Shown: positions 44,531 through 54,312, counted from the first letter of the stretch. The stretch is 64,000 nucleotides of DNA from Micromonospora parva (GCF_000718515.1 NZ_JNZS01000016.1:70353-134352), one strand, 5' to 3'. Numbers and translations are program-made. The notes: generated by a model from the letters alone, not told the origin.

Positions 44531-46405
44531 ATGCCCCAGGACACGGAGCACACGGAGCGGCCGGACCAGCGGACCCGGCGGGCCAGGGCCCGCCGGCGCG
44601 CCATCGGATTTCTCGCGGCCGACACCGCCGCCTGGGTCGGTGGTCTGGTGGCCGCCGCCTGGACCCGGTTCGAGTTCCAGCTCCCTCCCGGCCAGCTCGG
44701 CCGGGCCGCGGCGGTCGGACTGGCCGCGGCGGTCCTGCACGTGGCGGTGGCGGCGTTGCGCCGGCTCTACTCCGGACGGCACCCGCTGGGCAGCCTTCAG
44801 GAGGTCCAGGGCGTCGCCGGCACCACCATCACGACGGCCGCCATCCTGCTGCTCGGGCTCCTGCCGTCCGGCGATCGGCCGGTGCCGGCGAGCACCCCGC
44901 TGGTCGGCGGCGCACTCGCGCTACTGCTCATGCTCGGTAGCCGGTTCGTGTACCGGCACCGACACGACCTCGCCATGCGCCCGGATGTCAGGTCGTCGAC
45001 GCCGGTGCTGCTGTTCGGGATGGGTGACGCCGGTCAAGGGCTGCTCCGCGCCATGCTCAGCGACCCGCGCGGCCGGTACCTGCCGGTCGGCGCGCTCGAC
45101 GACGACGCCGACAAACGTGACCTGCGCATCGGTGGGGTGCGGGTGCTGGGTGGACGGCACGACGTGGCCGCCTCGGTCCGCCGTACCGGCGCCACCGCCG
45201 TCATCTTCTCGGTGGCCAACGCGGACGCCGCGCTGATCCGCCAGATCCGCGAGGCCACCCTCGAGGCCGGCGCGGTCTTCAAGGTGCTGCCCCCGGTGCG
45301 GGATCTTGTCGACCACCGGATCACCGTCACCGACGTCCGGGACGTGCAGGTCAGCGACCTGCTCGGCCGCCGGCAGGTGGTCGGCGACCTGCCGCTGAGC
45401 ACCAACAGCCTGACCGGCCGACGGATCCTCGTCACCGGCGCCGGCGGGTCGATCGGCTCCGAACTCTGCCGTCAGGTGATGAAGGCCAACCCGGGCGAGC
45501 TGATGATGCTGGACCGGGACGAGTCGGCCCTGCACGGCCTGCAGATGTCGCTCGCCGGACGGGCCATGCTGGACGGCCCCGAACTGATCCTCGCCGACCT
45601 GCGCGACGACGAGGGCATCCGGCGGATCATGCGGGAACGCCGTCCGGAGATCATCTTTCATGCGGCGGCGCTCAAACACCTGACCCTGCTGCAACGACAC
45701 CCGGGCGAGGCGGTCAAGGCGAACGTCTGGGGCACCCTGTCGGTGCTGGACGCCTGCCAGGACGTGGCGAAGTTCGTCAACATCTCCACCGACAAGGCAG
45801 CCAACCCCATCAGCGTCCTCGGCTACTCGAAGCGCATCACCGAACAGTTGACAGCTCACGCCGCGTCCCGGTTCCCGGGCACGTTCCTCAGCGTTCGCTT
45901 CGGCAACGTGCTGAGCAGCCGCGGCTCGGTGGTGACGGCCTTCCAGCGGCAGATCGAGGCCGGGAAGCCACTGACCGTCACCCACCCGGACGTCACCCGC
46001 TATCTGATGACCATTCAGGAGGCCGTCCACCTGGTGCTCCAGGCCGCCGAGATCGGCCGAGACGGCGAGGCGCTGGTGCTCGACATGGGCGAACCGGTCC
46101 GGATCGTCGACCTGGCGCGTCAGATGGCCGAGCAGGCCGCCAGCTCCGTGCCCATCGTCTACACCGGGCTGCGGCCGGGCGAGAAGCTGCACGAGGACCT
46201 GCTCGGCGTCGGTGAGGTCGACACCCGACCGTTCCACCCCCTGGTGTCCCACGTGGCCGTGCCGCCGCTCGACCCGATGGAGGTGAGCGGGCTCGACCCG
46301 TACGACGACCCGGCGAAGATCGTCGAGCAGCTCGCGCTGCTCTGCGCCCAGCCGGTCGCTCCGGCGGTGAAGGGCCCGCGGGGCGTACCCCTGCAGTCGC
46401 ACTGA
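44531..46405 (+). CDS. Membrane UDP-sugar 4,6-dehydratase (WbpM/FlaA1-like)
   Basis: A 624-residue protein with four N-terminal membrane helices (to about 140), a CoA-binding-like region (PVLLFGMGDAGQGLLRAML) and a cytoplasmic SDR domain from about 295 (GRRILVTGAGGSIGSELCRQ, FHAAALKHL, STDKAANP, LGYSKR, RFGNVLSSRGSVV). Long WbpM-type enzymes convert UDP-GlcNAc to UDP-4-keto-6-deoxy-GlcNAc, the precursor of QuiNAc. ATG 44531 has AGGGAG nine bases upstream. The 251 bases before it contain an AT-rich stretch that likely holds a promoter. Two strong hairpins follow. Confidence 0.9.
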   Translation: MPQDTEHTERPDQRTRRARARRRAIGFLAADTAAWVGGLVAAAWTRFEFQLPPGQLGRAAAVGLAAAVLHVAVAALRRLYSGRHPLGSLQEVQGVAGTTITTAAILLLGLLPSGDRPVPASTPLVGGALALLLMLGSRFVYRHRHDLAMRPDVRSSTPVLLFGMGDAGQGLLRAMLSDPRGRYLPVGALDDDADKRDLRIGGVRVLGGRHDVAASVRRTGATAVIFSVANADAALIRQIREATLEAGAVFKVLPPVRDLVDHRITVTDVRDVQVSDLLGRRQVVGDLPLSTNSLTGRRILVTGAGGSIGSELCRQVMKANPGELMMLDRDESALHGLQMSLAGRAMLDGPELILADLRDDEGIRRIMRERRPEIIFHAAALKHLTLLQRHPGEAVKANVWGTLSVLDACQDVAKFVNISTDKAANPISVLGYSKRITEQLTAHAASRFPGTFLSVRFGNVLSSRGSVVTAFQRQIEAGKPLTVTHPDVTRYLMTIQEAVHLVLQAAEIGRDGEALVLDMGEPVRIVDLARQMAEQAASSVPIVYTGLRPGEKLHEDLLGVGEVDTRPFHPLVSHVAVPPLDPMEVSGLDPYDDPAKIVEQLALLCAQPVAPAVKGPRGVPLQSH

Positions 46406-46435
46406 TCTGATCGACCCCGTCGCCACGGCGGGGCT

Positions 46436-46470
46436 GAACGGGGTGACGCCACGCGGGCGTCACCCCGTTC
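46436..46470 (+). terminator. Terminator after the dehydratase gene
   Basis: Perfect 15-bp stem (46436-46450 with 46456-46470; GAACGGGGTGACGCC) and ACGCG loop, 31 bases after the stop. Confidence 0.75.
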
Positions 46471-46557
46471 CGTTCGCCCACGGGGGCGTCCCGCCGTCAC
46501 GGCGCACCAGCGCGCGGCCCAGGGCCGGGAGTCCGGCCAGGTCCAGGCGCACAGCGA

Positions 46558-46597
46558 CCAGGGCCGGCGATCACGCGTTCGTGATCGCCGGCCCTGG
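46558..46597 (-). terminator. Terminator after capG
   Basis: Perfect 18-bp stem (46558-46575 with 46580-46597) and CGTT loop, beginning 12 bases beyond the capG stop on the minus strand. Together with the hairpin at 46436 it insulates two convergent operons. Confidence 0.75.
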
Positions 46598-46608
46598 TGC
46601 CGAGTTGG

Positions 46609-47733
46609 TCAGCGACGGATGCCCGCCCAGTCGTGGTGCCGGCGCACTGTGGAGAGGATGAAGTCCACCACCCGCCGGGAGGTGTCGGGCACCTGGTAGT
46701 CGGCCGGGCAGGGCACCCCCTCGGCGGCGACCTGCGCCACCGTCACCTCGACCGCCTCGACCACGCCCTGCGGGTCGAGGCCGGTCATGATGATGCCGCC
46801 CGCGTCGAGGGCCTCGGGGCGTTCGATCGACTCGCGCAGCGTCACCGCGGGGAAGCCGAGGATGGCGGCCTCCTCGCTGATCGTCCCGCTGTCGGACAGG
46901 GTGCAGAACGCCTTCGTCTGCAGGTGCACGTAGTCCAGCAGGCCGAACGGGTCGTGGAAGGCGATGCCGTCCAGTGCGGTGGCATCCGGGGCCAGCGCCT
47001 CCAGCCGCTTACGGGTGCGCGGGTGGGTGGAGACCAGCACGGGGAAGCCCCACCGGTCGCGCACCGCGACCAGGCAGTCCAGCAACCGCTGGAGCCGCTC
47101 GGGGCGGTCCACGTTCTCCTCCCGGTGCGCGCTCACCAGGAAGTACCGGTCCTGGTCGAGTTCCAGTTGACGCAGGATGGTCGAGCTGGCGATCGGCGTC
47201 CGGTAGTGCTCCAGCACCTCCCGCATGGGTGAGCCGGTGTGCAGGATGCGGCGTGGGTGCAGGCCCTCGGCGAGCAGGTTACGCCGGGCGTGTTCGGTGT
47301 AGACGAGGTTGAAGTCGGCCACGTGGTCGACCAGCCGGCGGTTGGTCTCCTCCGGCACGTTCAGGTCGAAGCACCGGTTGCCGGCCTCCATGTGGTAGAC
47401 CGGCACCCGCATCCGGCGGGCCATCAGCGCGGCGATGCAACTGTTGGTGTCACCGAGCACCAGCAGGGCGTCGGGTCGCTCCTCGGCGATCGCCGTCTCC
47501 ATCCCGACCAGCACCCCGCCGAGGACCCGCCCCAGCGATGAGGTGTCGACCCGGAGAAAGCGGTCCGGCTCCCGCAGCCGCAACTCCTTGAAGAACACGT
47601 CCGACAGGGTGCTGTCCCAGTTCTGCCCGGTGTGCACCAACGTGTGCTCCACCGTGTCGTCGAGTCGCGCGAGCACCCGGGAGAGCCTGATGATCTCAGG
47701 CCGGGTGCCGACGACAGTCATGATCCGGGTCAT
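46609..47733 (-). CDS. capG: UDP-sugar 2-epimerase CapG (UDP-L-FucNAc synthesis)
   Basis: A 374-residue non-hydrolysing 2-epimerase of the WecB/CapG/WbjD family: VVGTRPEIIRLSRVLARLDD, HTGQNWDSTLSDVFF, GDTNSCIAALMARRM, HMEAGNRCFDLNVPEETNRR and LSDSGTISEEAAILGFPAVT. The last enzyme for UDP-L-FucNAc, it inverts C2 of UDP-L-PneNAc (2-acetamido-2,6-dideoxy-L-talose). Assignment over plain WecB rests on its place after capE and capF. ATG 47733 overlaps the capF stop (ATGA). An earlier in-frame codon lies inside capF and is rejected. Confidence 0.9.
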   Translation of the reverse strand: MTRIMTVVGTRPEIIRLSRVLARLDDTVEHTLVHTGQNWDSTLSDVFFKELRLREPDRFLRVDTSSLGRVLGGVLVGMETAIAEERPDALLVLGDTNSCIAALMARRMRVPVYHMEAGNRCFDLNVPEETNRRLVDHVADFNLVYTEHARRNLLAEGLHPRRILHTGSPMREVLEHYRTPIASSTILRQLELDQDRYFLVSAHREENVDRPERLQRLLDCLVAVRDRWGFPVLVSTHPRTRKRLEALAPDATALDGIAFHDPFGLLDYVHLQTKAFCTLSDSGTISEEAAILGFPAVTLRESIERPEALDAGGIIMTGLDPQGVVEAVEVTVAQVAAEGVPCPADYQVPDTSRRVVDFILSTVRRHHDWAGIRR

Positions 47734-48869
47734 GCCCGCCCTCTCTCTGCTGCCGCCAGGGGCGCCGGCCGGGCCGCCTCCACCGGCTCCGCCCAGGTGT
47801 CCGGTCGGTCCGGGTCGAAAAGCTCGTTGGTCCAGAACATCGTCACCAGTTCGTCGACACCGGTGTTCACCAGCTTGTGCACCCACATCGTGGGCATGTC
47901 GACGAGGGTTGGCTCGGCACCGCTCACCGGGAACCGCAGCACCTCGCGGTCGCCGACCCGGCGCAGGCTGATCTCGGCCGAGCCGCGCAGCACCACGAAC
48001 CGCTCCACCTTCGCCAGGTGGAAGTGTTCTCCCCGGGTGATCCCGGGCCGGGTGGTGGAGCAGAACGACTGCCCCGCCCCGCCGTGCGCCTTGACCGTCT
48101 CGACCAGTTCACCGCGGGCGTCCGCTCGCCGGGGCAACGCCATCGGGTAGTGCGCCGGGAAGCAGTGCGACCGGTAGGTGTTGAACAGCCGCACGTCGTG
48201 CCGGTTCAGCAGGGACGGAATCTCCCCGGTCCGGTACGTCGCGGCCATCCCGGCGAGCCGGTCCGCCAGGGCCTGGACGCCGACACGCAGCGCCGGCATG
48301 GCCGGATCCCACGATCCACCACGGGACAGCCCGACGAGCCGGGCGGCGGCATCGGTGACGTGCACCAGGCTCAGTTCACGGTCGGCGTGCACCTCGGGCC
48401 GCCCACCCTCGGCGAGCAGCCGGCAGAAGGTCGCCACCGCCGAGTTGTAGTGCGGTCGCCCGTGCTCGCCGTACAGGTTCGGCAGCAACACGTCGTCGAG
48501 GTCGACGCCGGTGTCCGCCAGCACCCGCGCCGCCTCGGCCTTGGCGTCGCCGTACGGTGTGCCGTTGCCGGCCTGCACCGAATTGGCGTAGACCACCCGC
48601 GCCGGCGGGTTCGCGCAGTGCTTGAGCCCGTCGGCGAGTTGGGTGGCGAGCTGGATGTTGCCGGCGGCGACCTCGGCGGCGTCGCCCCGGTTGACGCCGG
48701 CCAGGTGCAGCAGGCGGTCGTGGCCGGCGATCTTCGCCGCGATCACTCCCGGGTCGGCCAGGTCGACACGGCTGAGCACTGTCGGCTCCGGCCACCCCAG
48801 CGCGCGCAGCAGCACCCGGACGTGCCAGCCGAGAAAACCTCCGCCGCCGGTGACGGCGAGCTTCAGCAC
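47730..48869 (-). CDS. capF: Bifunctional epimerase/reductase CapF
   Basis: A 379-residue two-domain enzyme. The SDR domain (LKLAVTGGGGFLGWHVRVLL, LHLAGVNRG, LPNLYGEHGRPHYNSAVATF) is followed from about 255 by a zinc cupin domain (GQSFCSTTRPGITRGEHFH, then LAKVERFVVLRGSAEISLRR). This fusion is diagnostic of CapF/WbjC, which epimerises and then reduces the CapE product. GTG 48869 overlaps capE by seven bases with no clear ribosome site, so it is coupled. capG follows with an ATGA overlap. Confidence 0.94.
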   Translation of the reverse strand: MLKLAVTGGGGFLGWHVRVLLRALGWPEPTVLSRVDLADPGVIAAKIAGHDRLLHLAGVNRGDAAEVAAGNIQLATQLADGLKHCANPPARVVYANSVQAGNGTPYGDAKAEAARVLADTGVDLDDVLLPNLYGEHGRPHYNSAVATFCRLLAEGGRPEVHADRELSLVHVTDAAARLVGLSRGGSWDPAMPALRVGVQALADRLAGMAATYRTGEIPSLLNRHDVRLFNTYRSHCFPAHYPMALPRRADARGELVETVKAHGGAGQSFCSTTRPGITRGEHFHLAKVERFVVLRGSAEISLRRVGDREVLRFPVSGAEPTLVDMPTMWVHKLVNTGVDELVTMFWTNELFDPDRPDTWAEPVEAARPAPLAAAERGRA

Positions 48870-49903
48870 GCCAACACCGGGTCTCGCAGCGCCAGCTCCG
48901 CGCGCACCTCGGGCAGCGTCTTCAGCAATTCGACAAGCTCGGGTACGCCGAGCTGCGGCGCGTTCGACGAGTTGAAGTCCTCGGTCAGCCCGGCACCGAA
49001 CTCGCCCTCGGAGACGTAGAGCGCGTAGTTGAGATCGCGACCGTCCAGCGGCACCCGGAGAAAGTCTCCGAAGTCCTCGGCCTGGGCGAGTTCCTCCCGA
49101 CTGGCCAGCGTCTCGGCCTGCTTCTCGCCGTGTCGAATGCCGATCACATCGAGCTTGGCGGGTACGTCGAAGAGCTGACACACCGCCTCGGCCAGGTCGC
49201 CGACGGTGCACGCCGCGGCCTTGCGGATGAAGATGTCACCCGGCCGCGCGTGCTGGAACGCGTGCTCGACCAGCTCGACGGAGTCCGCCAACGACATCAC
49301 GAACCGGGTCATTCCCGGATCGGTCACGGTGGGCGCCCGGCCCGCCTTGATCTGCTCGATGAAGAGCGGAATCACCGACCCACGCGAGTACATGACATTG
49401 CCGTACCGCACGCAGGAGACGGTGGTGGCACTGTTCGGGTTGTTCCGGGCGTGCGCCTGGACGACCTTCTCCATCATCGCCTTGCTCATGCCCATCGCGT
49501 TCACCGGGTAGACGGCCTTGTCGGTGCTGAGCACCACCACCGACCCGACGCCGTTGCGCTCGGCGGCCTCGACGACGTTGCTGCTGCCCAGCACGTTCGT
49601 CCGTACTGCCTCGAGGGGGAAGAACTCGCACGACGGCACCTGCTTGAGGGCGGCGGCGTGGAAGATGTAGTCGATGCCTCGGCTGGCCTTGAGCACCGAG
49701 TCGTAGTCGCGGATGTCGCCGACGTAGTAGCGGACCCGCTCGTCACCGAGCAGCCGACGCATCGCGTCCTGCTTGGCCTCGTCCCGGCTGAGCACCCGAA
49801 CCTCGCCGACGCCGCGGGCGAGGAGCCGGCGAACCATGGTCTGACCGAAGGAACCGGTGCCGCCGGTGATGAGCACGCGGTGCCCGGTGGTAGCGAAAGT
49901 CAT
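48863..49903 (-). CDS. capE: UDP-GlcNAc inverting 4,6-dehydratase CapE
   Basis: A 346-residue cytoplasmic SDR, close to the usual length of CapE/WbjB. VLITGGTGSFGQTMVRRLLA (cofactor loop), HAAALKQVPSCEFFP, LSTDKAVYPVNAMGMSKAMM (catalytic Met-Lys pair replacing Tyr-Lys, typical of this enzyme) and CVRYGNVMYSRGSVIPLF. It removes water from UDP-GlcNAc and inverts C5, the first step to UDP-L-FucNAc. ATG 49903 has GGGAGG four bases upstream. First gene of the capEFG operon. Confidence 0.92.
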   Translation of the reverse strand: MTFATTGHRVLITGGTGSFGQTMVRRLLARGVGEVRVLSRDEAKQDAMRRLLGDERVRYYVGDIRDYDSVLKASRGIDYIFHAAALKQVPSCEFFPLEAVRTNVLGSSNVVEAAERNGVGSVVVLSTDKAVYPVNAMGMSKAMMEKVVQAHARNNPNSATTVSCVRYGNVMYSRGSVIPLFIEQIKAGRAPTVTDPGMTRFVMSLADSVELVEHAFQHARPGDIFIRKAAACTVGDLAEAVCQLFDVPAKLDVIGIRHGEKQAETLASREELAQAEDFGDFLRVPLDGRDLNYALYVSEGEFGAGLTEDFNSSNAPQLGVPELVELLKTLPEVRAELALRDPVLAC

Positions 49904-50415
49904 AAACCCTCCCGTGTCGTCGATTCGCCGATCCATAACCCGACGAGTCGGCGAGTGGAGCCAGGGCGTCGCCCACGATCCATCCGCAGCAAGGGCCGGC
50001 TCGGCCGGTTGCGGCACCGGGGACAACGACATGTCCAGCCGGCAGATACGCTTGTCGCTGCTAAATCGCCGTAAAGCATGACAAGGAAGAAACGATCGCG
50101 GGTGGTCGGTCGCCCCGGGGACCGCACGCGGCGACGAGTCGCGCCAAAGTGCGCAGCCCGAACGGCATCTGTCGCAGTCATTTCATGAAACATGCGAATT
50201 ACCGGATCGACGCTTGCTATAACACCCTTACGCACTGGTGACACACATCCGGCACGTCCGCCTGCGACCTTGGCCGGCTCTTCAGAACGACACACGTCTT
50301 CGGTCCTGCCGTGCGCCTACCGACGGACAGCTTGGCGGTGCAGGCCGGGATGAGCAGAACGACCACTACCGGGACGCACCCGGCGGAGCGGACACTGACG
50401 CGGGAGCACAGCTGG
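49904..50415. promoter_or_regulatory. Divergent promoter region between capE and wzy
   Basis: About 510 bases with lower GC than the genes. A TGCTATAAC at 50215-50223 could be an extended -10 for the rightward gene. TTTCATGAAA (50181-50190) is a perfect 10-bp palindrome just upstream of it. On the minus strand, TTTACGGCGATTTAGC near 50060-50075 may belong to the capE promoter. No coding frame is convincing. Confidence 0.4.
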
Positions 50416-51825
50416 ATGAGCACGACAACACCAGACCTCACCACACGTCGATTCGCGCCAACGCCGGCGTTGCCGCGAACGAATCAACAACCCCCGGCCG
50501 TGTTCCGTCGTTCGCTGCGAGCGTGGCTGCCACTGTTGTTGGCCGGCGGCTGGATGCTGGGCACATTCGGCCTCTTCTGGACCGGGGCGTTGGCGCAGGA
50601 GGTGCCGAACCGCGGCGTGCTGTGGCTGTTCGTGTTGAGCGCGACCGGCGCCTTTGCCGTCGGTTATGTCGCACAGCTCTTCCGCGGCAATTCCGCGCCC
50701 AGGGCCAGAACGACCCGCTCCACCGACATCCTGCGGGCTCGCCGGTTGGTGCTGGCCGGTGGCATCTACTACATGGTCTTCGGCGTGGCCCTGCTACTCG
50801 AATACGGGGCAACCGGTCCGGGCAGCATCATTGCCAGCCTGCAGGACCCAGCGGGGGCGTACCTCAACAAGTTCACCGTCTACCAGCAGCAGGAGGACGC
50901 CGGGCGGACCAACCCGGTCATCCAGGTACTGACCCTGCTCGGCGTTCTGGGCACCGCGCTCGTGCCACTGCTCGTCGTCTACTGGCGGCGACTGTCGAGC
51001 GGCCTGCGACTCGTGGGGCTCGCCGGCATCGGCGTCTACAGCGTCTTCTTCCTCTACATCGGCACGCTCAAGGGCCTCGGCGACTTCGTGTTGATGATTG
51101 CCGCCGGGCTGCTCATCGCGTCGTCGCGGAATCCCGATCGCATCGCGCAGCGGCAGAAGCGGCGACGCGCGACGGTGCTGGTGGCGGTCGTGGTCGTGCT
51201 CTTCTGCGGCTACATGATGAGCAATCAGGCAGATCGCGTGGACCAGTTCGGCACCCAGGATCGGGTCCGTGCGAATCCGACGGTCGAGCGGATCGCCGGC
51301 GAGCAGGTGGCGACCGGGCTGGCCGCGCTGGTGATCTATCCAACCCACGGTTACCTCGGCCTCGCCTACAACCTCGAAACGCCGTTCACCTGGTCCCATG
51401 GGCTCGGCAGCACCCCGGCGATCACCTCGTACGCCGGCCAGTACCTCGGCATCGACGCTGACCAGTACCCGGCGTACCCGGTCCGTACCGAATACCGGAC
51501 GGGGTGGCCTGCGGGCATGTACTGGGCGACGATCTATCCCTGGCTGGCCTCAGATCTCACCTTCCCGGGAACGGTGCTCTTCATGGCCCTGCTGGGTTGG
51601 TTCTTCGCCCGGCTCTGGCGCGAGGTGAACCTCTCGGGTGGCATCCTGCCGATCTTGATCTTCGTGCAGATGTGTCTGCTCGTGGCGTACATCCCGGCGA
51701 ACAATCAGCTCGGCATGTCGCGCCCAGCGCTGATCGGCGTCGTCACCCTGCTGTTCCTGTACGTGTGGACGGCCCTCACCCGCAGCGGGAGCGGGTCAAC
51801 GCCTCCCGCGCGGGTGCTGCGGTAG
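50416..51825 (+). CDS. Wzy-like polysaccharide polymerase
   Basis: About 469 residues with roughly eleven membrane helices (LRAWLPLLLAGGWMLGTFGL, VLWLFVLSATGAFAVGYVAQ, LTFPGTVLFMALLGWFFARL and others) and a large outside loop (about 265-370, rich in Tyr/Pro/Gly). The layout is that of O-antigen or EPS polymerases, which are poorly conserved in sequence, so context carries much of the call. I chose ATG 50416 for its GGGAG nine bases upstream; an in-frame ATG at 50350 is possible. The 3' end overlaps the convergent glycosyltransferase gene by 30 bases. Confidence 0.75.
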   Translation: MSTTTPDLTTRRFAPTPALPRTNQQPPAVFRRSLRAWLPLLLAGGWMLGTFGLFWTGALAQEVPNRGVLWLFVLSATGAFAVGYVAQLFRGNSAPRARTTRSTDILRARRLVLAGGIYYMVFGVALLLEYGATGPGSIIASLQDPAGAYLNKFTVYQQQEDAGRTNPVIQVLTLLGVLGTALVPLLVVYWRRLSSGLRLVGLAGIGVYSVFFLYIGTLKGLGDFVLMIAAGLLIASSRNPDRIAQRQKRRRATVLVAVVVVLFCGYMMSNQADRVDQFGTQDRVRANPTVERIAGEQVATGLAALVIYPTHGYLGLAYNLETPFTWSHGLGSTPAITSYAGQYLGIDADQYPAYPVRTEYRTGWPAGMYWATIYPWLASDLTFPGTVLFMALLGWFFARLWREVNLSGGILPILIFVQMCLLVAYIPANNQLGMSRPALIGVVTLLFLYVWTALTRSGSGSTPPARVLR

Positions 51826-53121
51826 GCCGCGCTTCTCCACCGACCCGCCACCACCCGGTGAGGCGGTCATCAGGTCGGCCAGGAAGGACCGGAGCCGTTC
51901 GCCCTGTGCCTCCGGACCGCGCGTCCGTCGTACGAACGCGGCCCCCGCGCCGCCGAGAGCGGCCCTCTCCTCGGGAGCCATGGCGAGCACCCGGAGCAGG
52001 ACGTCGCGCAGGCCCTTGGCCGTGTCGGACTCGGCGAAGCACAGGTACGGGTCATAGTCGGGTGGAATGCCCGGCAGCCTGGTGGTCACCACCGGAACGC
52101 CGGTCGACAGGTACTCGATGAGCTTCGACGGAAACGAGTAGCGGACGAACGACTGATCCACCGGTCGCGGGTTCACCAGAACCGAGGCACGTGCGAGGCG
52201 CGGCATCAGCGCCGCGCGGTCGAGCAGCTCCGGGGCGGCGATCCGGGGATCGGCCTCGGCCTGGGTCCGGGACCATTCCTCCAGCTCTCCCCTACCGAAC
52301 AGGAACAGGCGCAGATCGGGATCGTCCATACCGCGGAACGCCTCGACCAGACGATCCACACCGTAGGCCCGGGTGAGCCCGCCGGCGTACACGACGTCGC
52401 GGCAGACCGCCGGCGCTTCGTCCGGCGCCACGCGGGGCCGAGCTGAGACGAGCGGACGGGTGGGGTGGGCCGTCGACGCCTCGGCCGGGGGCGGATCGCA
52501 GATTCCCTCCATGACCAGACGCGGGAGCGAGGGCGCGAAGTCCTCGGCGAGCGCGGTGGTGAGCACCACGACGCCGGAACACCGCCGCAACGCCAACCGG
52601 ACCAGCGTGTGATCCAGCCGCCGTAACGCCCGGACGATCCGGCCGTCCTCAGGGAGAACCACTCCCGGGGGATCCGTCAGGACCGGCACCACCCGTACCG
52701 ACCGTCGCCACGCGACCAGGGCCCCGAACCACAGGAACGGCGAGTGGACGCCGTGGATGAGCAGAACGTCGTCGCCGTGCTGGCGCAGCGTCCGCGAGCC
52801 CGCACGGACGACCGCGACGAACCGCGTCAGATGTTTCAGGCCGAGTAGATTGACGAAGCCCAGCAGCTCTCCCTGCACGTTGTCCTGCTCGAACCGCCCC
52901 GACCTGAAGCGGATCTGGCGGTTGCGCGGGAAGGTCGACGCGGGGGCCGCGGAGAGCAGACGGACCGGACCGCCCGCGGCGCGGATGCTCCTCACCAGGG
53001 CCCAGGCGAACGTGTGGGTCTGGGTGGGCATGACGACGTCGTGCGCCACGATGTGACGGAACAAGTCGTCCCCGATGGTGAAGCCCAGCAGTAGCACCCG
53101 GGGACAGGGCTCGTCGGTCAC
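51796..53121 (-). CDS. Glycosyltransferase (GT4 type)
   Basis: A 441-residue GT-B fold transferase. The N-terminal acceptor domain (RVLLLGFTIGDDLFRHIVAH, LIHGVHSPFLWFG) and donor domain (VVYAGGLTRAYGVDRLVEAF, LFLFGRGELEEW, SFPSKLIEYLSTGVPVVTTR) are clear. The sugar donor cannot be predicted. Start GTG 53121 overlaps the upstream gene's stop by four bases (GTGA), so the two are one operon. It likely adds the third to fifth sugar of the repeat unit. Confidence 0.85.
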   Translation of the reverse strand: MTDEPCPRVLLLGFTIGDDLFRHIVAHDVVMPTQTHTFAWALVRSIRAAGGPVRLLSAAPASTFPRNRQIRFRSGRFEQDNVQGELLGFVNLLGLKHLTRFVAVVRAGSRTLRQHGDDVLLIHGVHSPFLWFGALVAWRRSVRVVPVLTDPPGVVLPEDGRIVRALRRLDHTLVRLALRRCSGVVVLTTALAEDFAPSLPRLVMEGICDPPPAEASTAHPTRPLVSARPRVAPDEAPAVCRDVVYAGGLTRAYGVDRLVEAFRGMDDPDLRLFLFGRGELEEWSRTQAEADPRIAAPELLDRAALMPRLARASVLVNPRPVDQSFVRYSFPSKLIEYLSTGVPVVTTRLPGIPPDYDPYLCFAESDTAKGLRDVLLRVLAMAPEERAALGGAGAAFVRRTRGPEAQGERLRSFLADLMTASPGGGGSVEKRGLPQHPRGRR

Positions 53122-54248
53122 GTCGCACCTGCCAGGATGCGCCGGTAGACGCCATCGAGAGACCGGAGCATGACCGGCAGGCTGTACGCGTCGTGCACCA
53201 CCTTGCGGCCCGTCTCCCCCAGGTGCCGGCGTTCGGCGGCGTCGTCGAGCAACGGCTCCAGGGCCGTGGCGAATGCGACAGGGTCGCCGGCCGGCACCAG
53301 ATGCCCGCCGCCCTGGCGAAGCACCTCGATGTTGCCACCGACGGCCGACGCTACGACGGGCAGAGCGTGGGCCATCGCCTCCAGCAGAGCGTTGGACAGG
53401 TTCTCGTGCAGGGTGGGAAAGACGAAGATGTCCGCGGCCGAGAGGAGGTCCGGCACGTCGAGCCGATTGCCGAGCAGCCGCACCTCGATGCCGTGCAGGT
53501 CGGCCAGTGCCTCGGCGATTCCGGCCCGGTCCGGTCCGTCACCGGCGACCAGCAGCACCCGGCGACCAGGGCGTGGCGGCAGTCGGCGCAGCGCGTCCGC
53601 CAGCACCCCGAAGCCCTTGTCCCAGTTCAGGCGCGCTACCGCGATCATGGCCACGTCGTCGTGGGCAAGGCCGAGGGCCGCGCGTCGGCTACTCCTCACG
53701 GCATCGACATCGGTAGGTAGCGGAACCCCGTTGGGGATCACGCCGACGAACTTGCCGGCGTGCGCCCGGACGAAGTCCCGGTCGGCGGCGTACTCGCAGA
53801 CCGTGGCGACGTGGCTGGCCATCCGCAGCGTTGCCGGCTCCGCGCCACGGACCACCATCGTTCTCCGCCAGGTGTGGCCGCCGTGCCTCAGGTCCCGCAC
53901 GGTGCCGTGCACCGTGACCAGGATTCGGGGGCAGCCGGCCAACCGGGCGGCGAGCACGCCATGAAAGCCCTCGTTCTGCAGGCCGCGCACGTGCACCAGG
54001 TCGGGGCGTACCCCCCGCAGAAGTCGGACCCACTGGCGCAGCAAAGGCACGTTGAGGCCACCGTTGCCGCCGACCTGATGCATGCGGACGAACTCGTACC
54101 GCTCGCTGAGTGGGGAATCCAGCACCCGCCCCACGGCGGTCAGTGGCCCGTTGGCGCCGGGCGTACCGGCCGAGTGCTGCACGACTATCGGCCGTGCTCG
54201 CACAGGTGGGGTGTACGGACTCTGCTCGTCCCGACTGGCTGGCTCCAC
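53118..54248 (-). CDS. Glycosyltransferase (GT4)
   Basis: About 376 residues. PIVVQHSAGTPGANGPLTAV starts the acceptor domain, and VTVHGTVRDL, VIPNGVPLP, VARLNWDKGFGVLADALRRL, LLGNRLDVPDLLSAADIFVF and PTLHENLSNALLEAMAHALP form the GT4 donor domain with the E-x7-E motif. Start is uncertain: GTG 54248 has GGAG five bases upstream; GTG 54275 or GTG 54203 are alternatives. No ATG is in frame near the fold's first strand. First gene of the two-gene glycosyltransferase operon, divergent from the gene at 54366. Confidence 0.85.
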   Translation of the reverse strand: MEPASRDEQSPYTPPVRARPIVVQHSAGTPGANGPLTAVGRVLDSPLSERYEFVRMHQVGGNGGLNVPLLRQWVRLLRGVRPDLVHVRGLQNEGFHGVLAARLAGCPRILVTVHGTVRDLRHGGHTWRRTMVVRGAEPATLRMASHVATVCEYAADRDFVRAHAGKFVGVIPNGVPLPTDVDAVRSSRRAALGLAHDDVAMIAVARLNWDKGFGVLADALRRLPPRPGRRVLLVAGDGPDRAGIAEALADLHGIEVRLLGNRLDVPDLLSAADIFVFPTLHENLSNALLEAMAHALPVVASAVGGNIEVLRQGGGHLVPAGDPVAFATALEPLLDDAAERRHLGETGRKVVHDAYSLPVMLRSLDGVYRRILAGAT

Positions 54249-54312
54249 TGACACTCCATCGTCGACGACCGGCACCGGCGGCGTGCCCTGATCCCCGGTA
54301 ACCGAATCGGTG

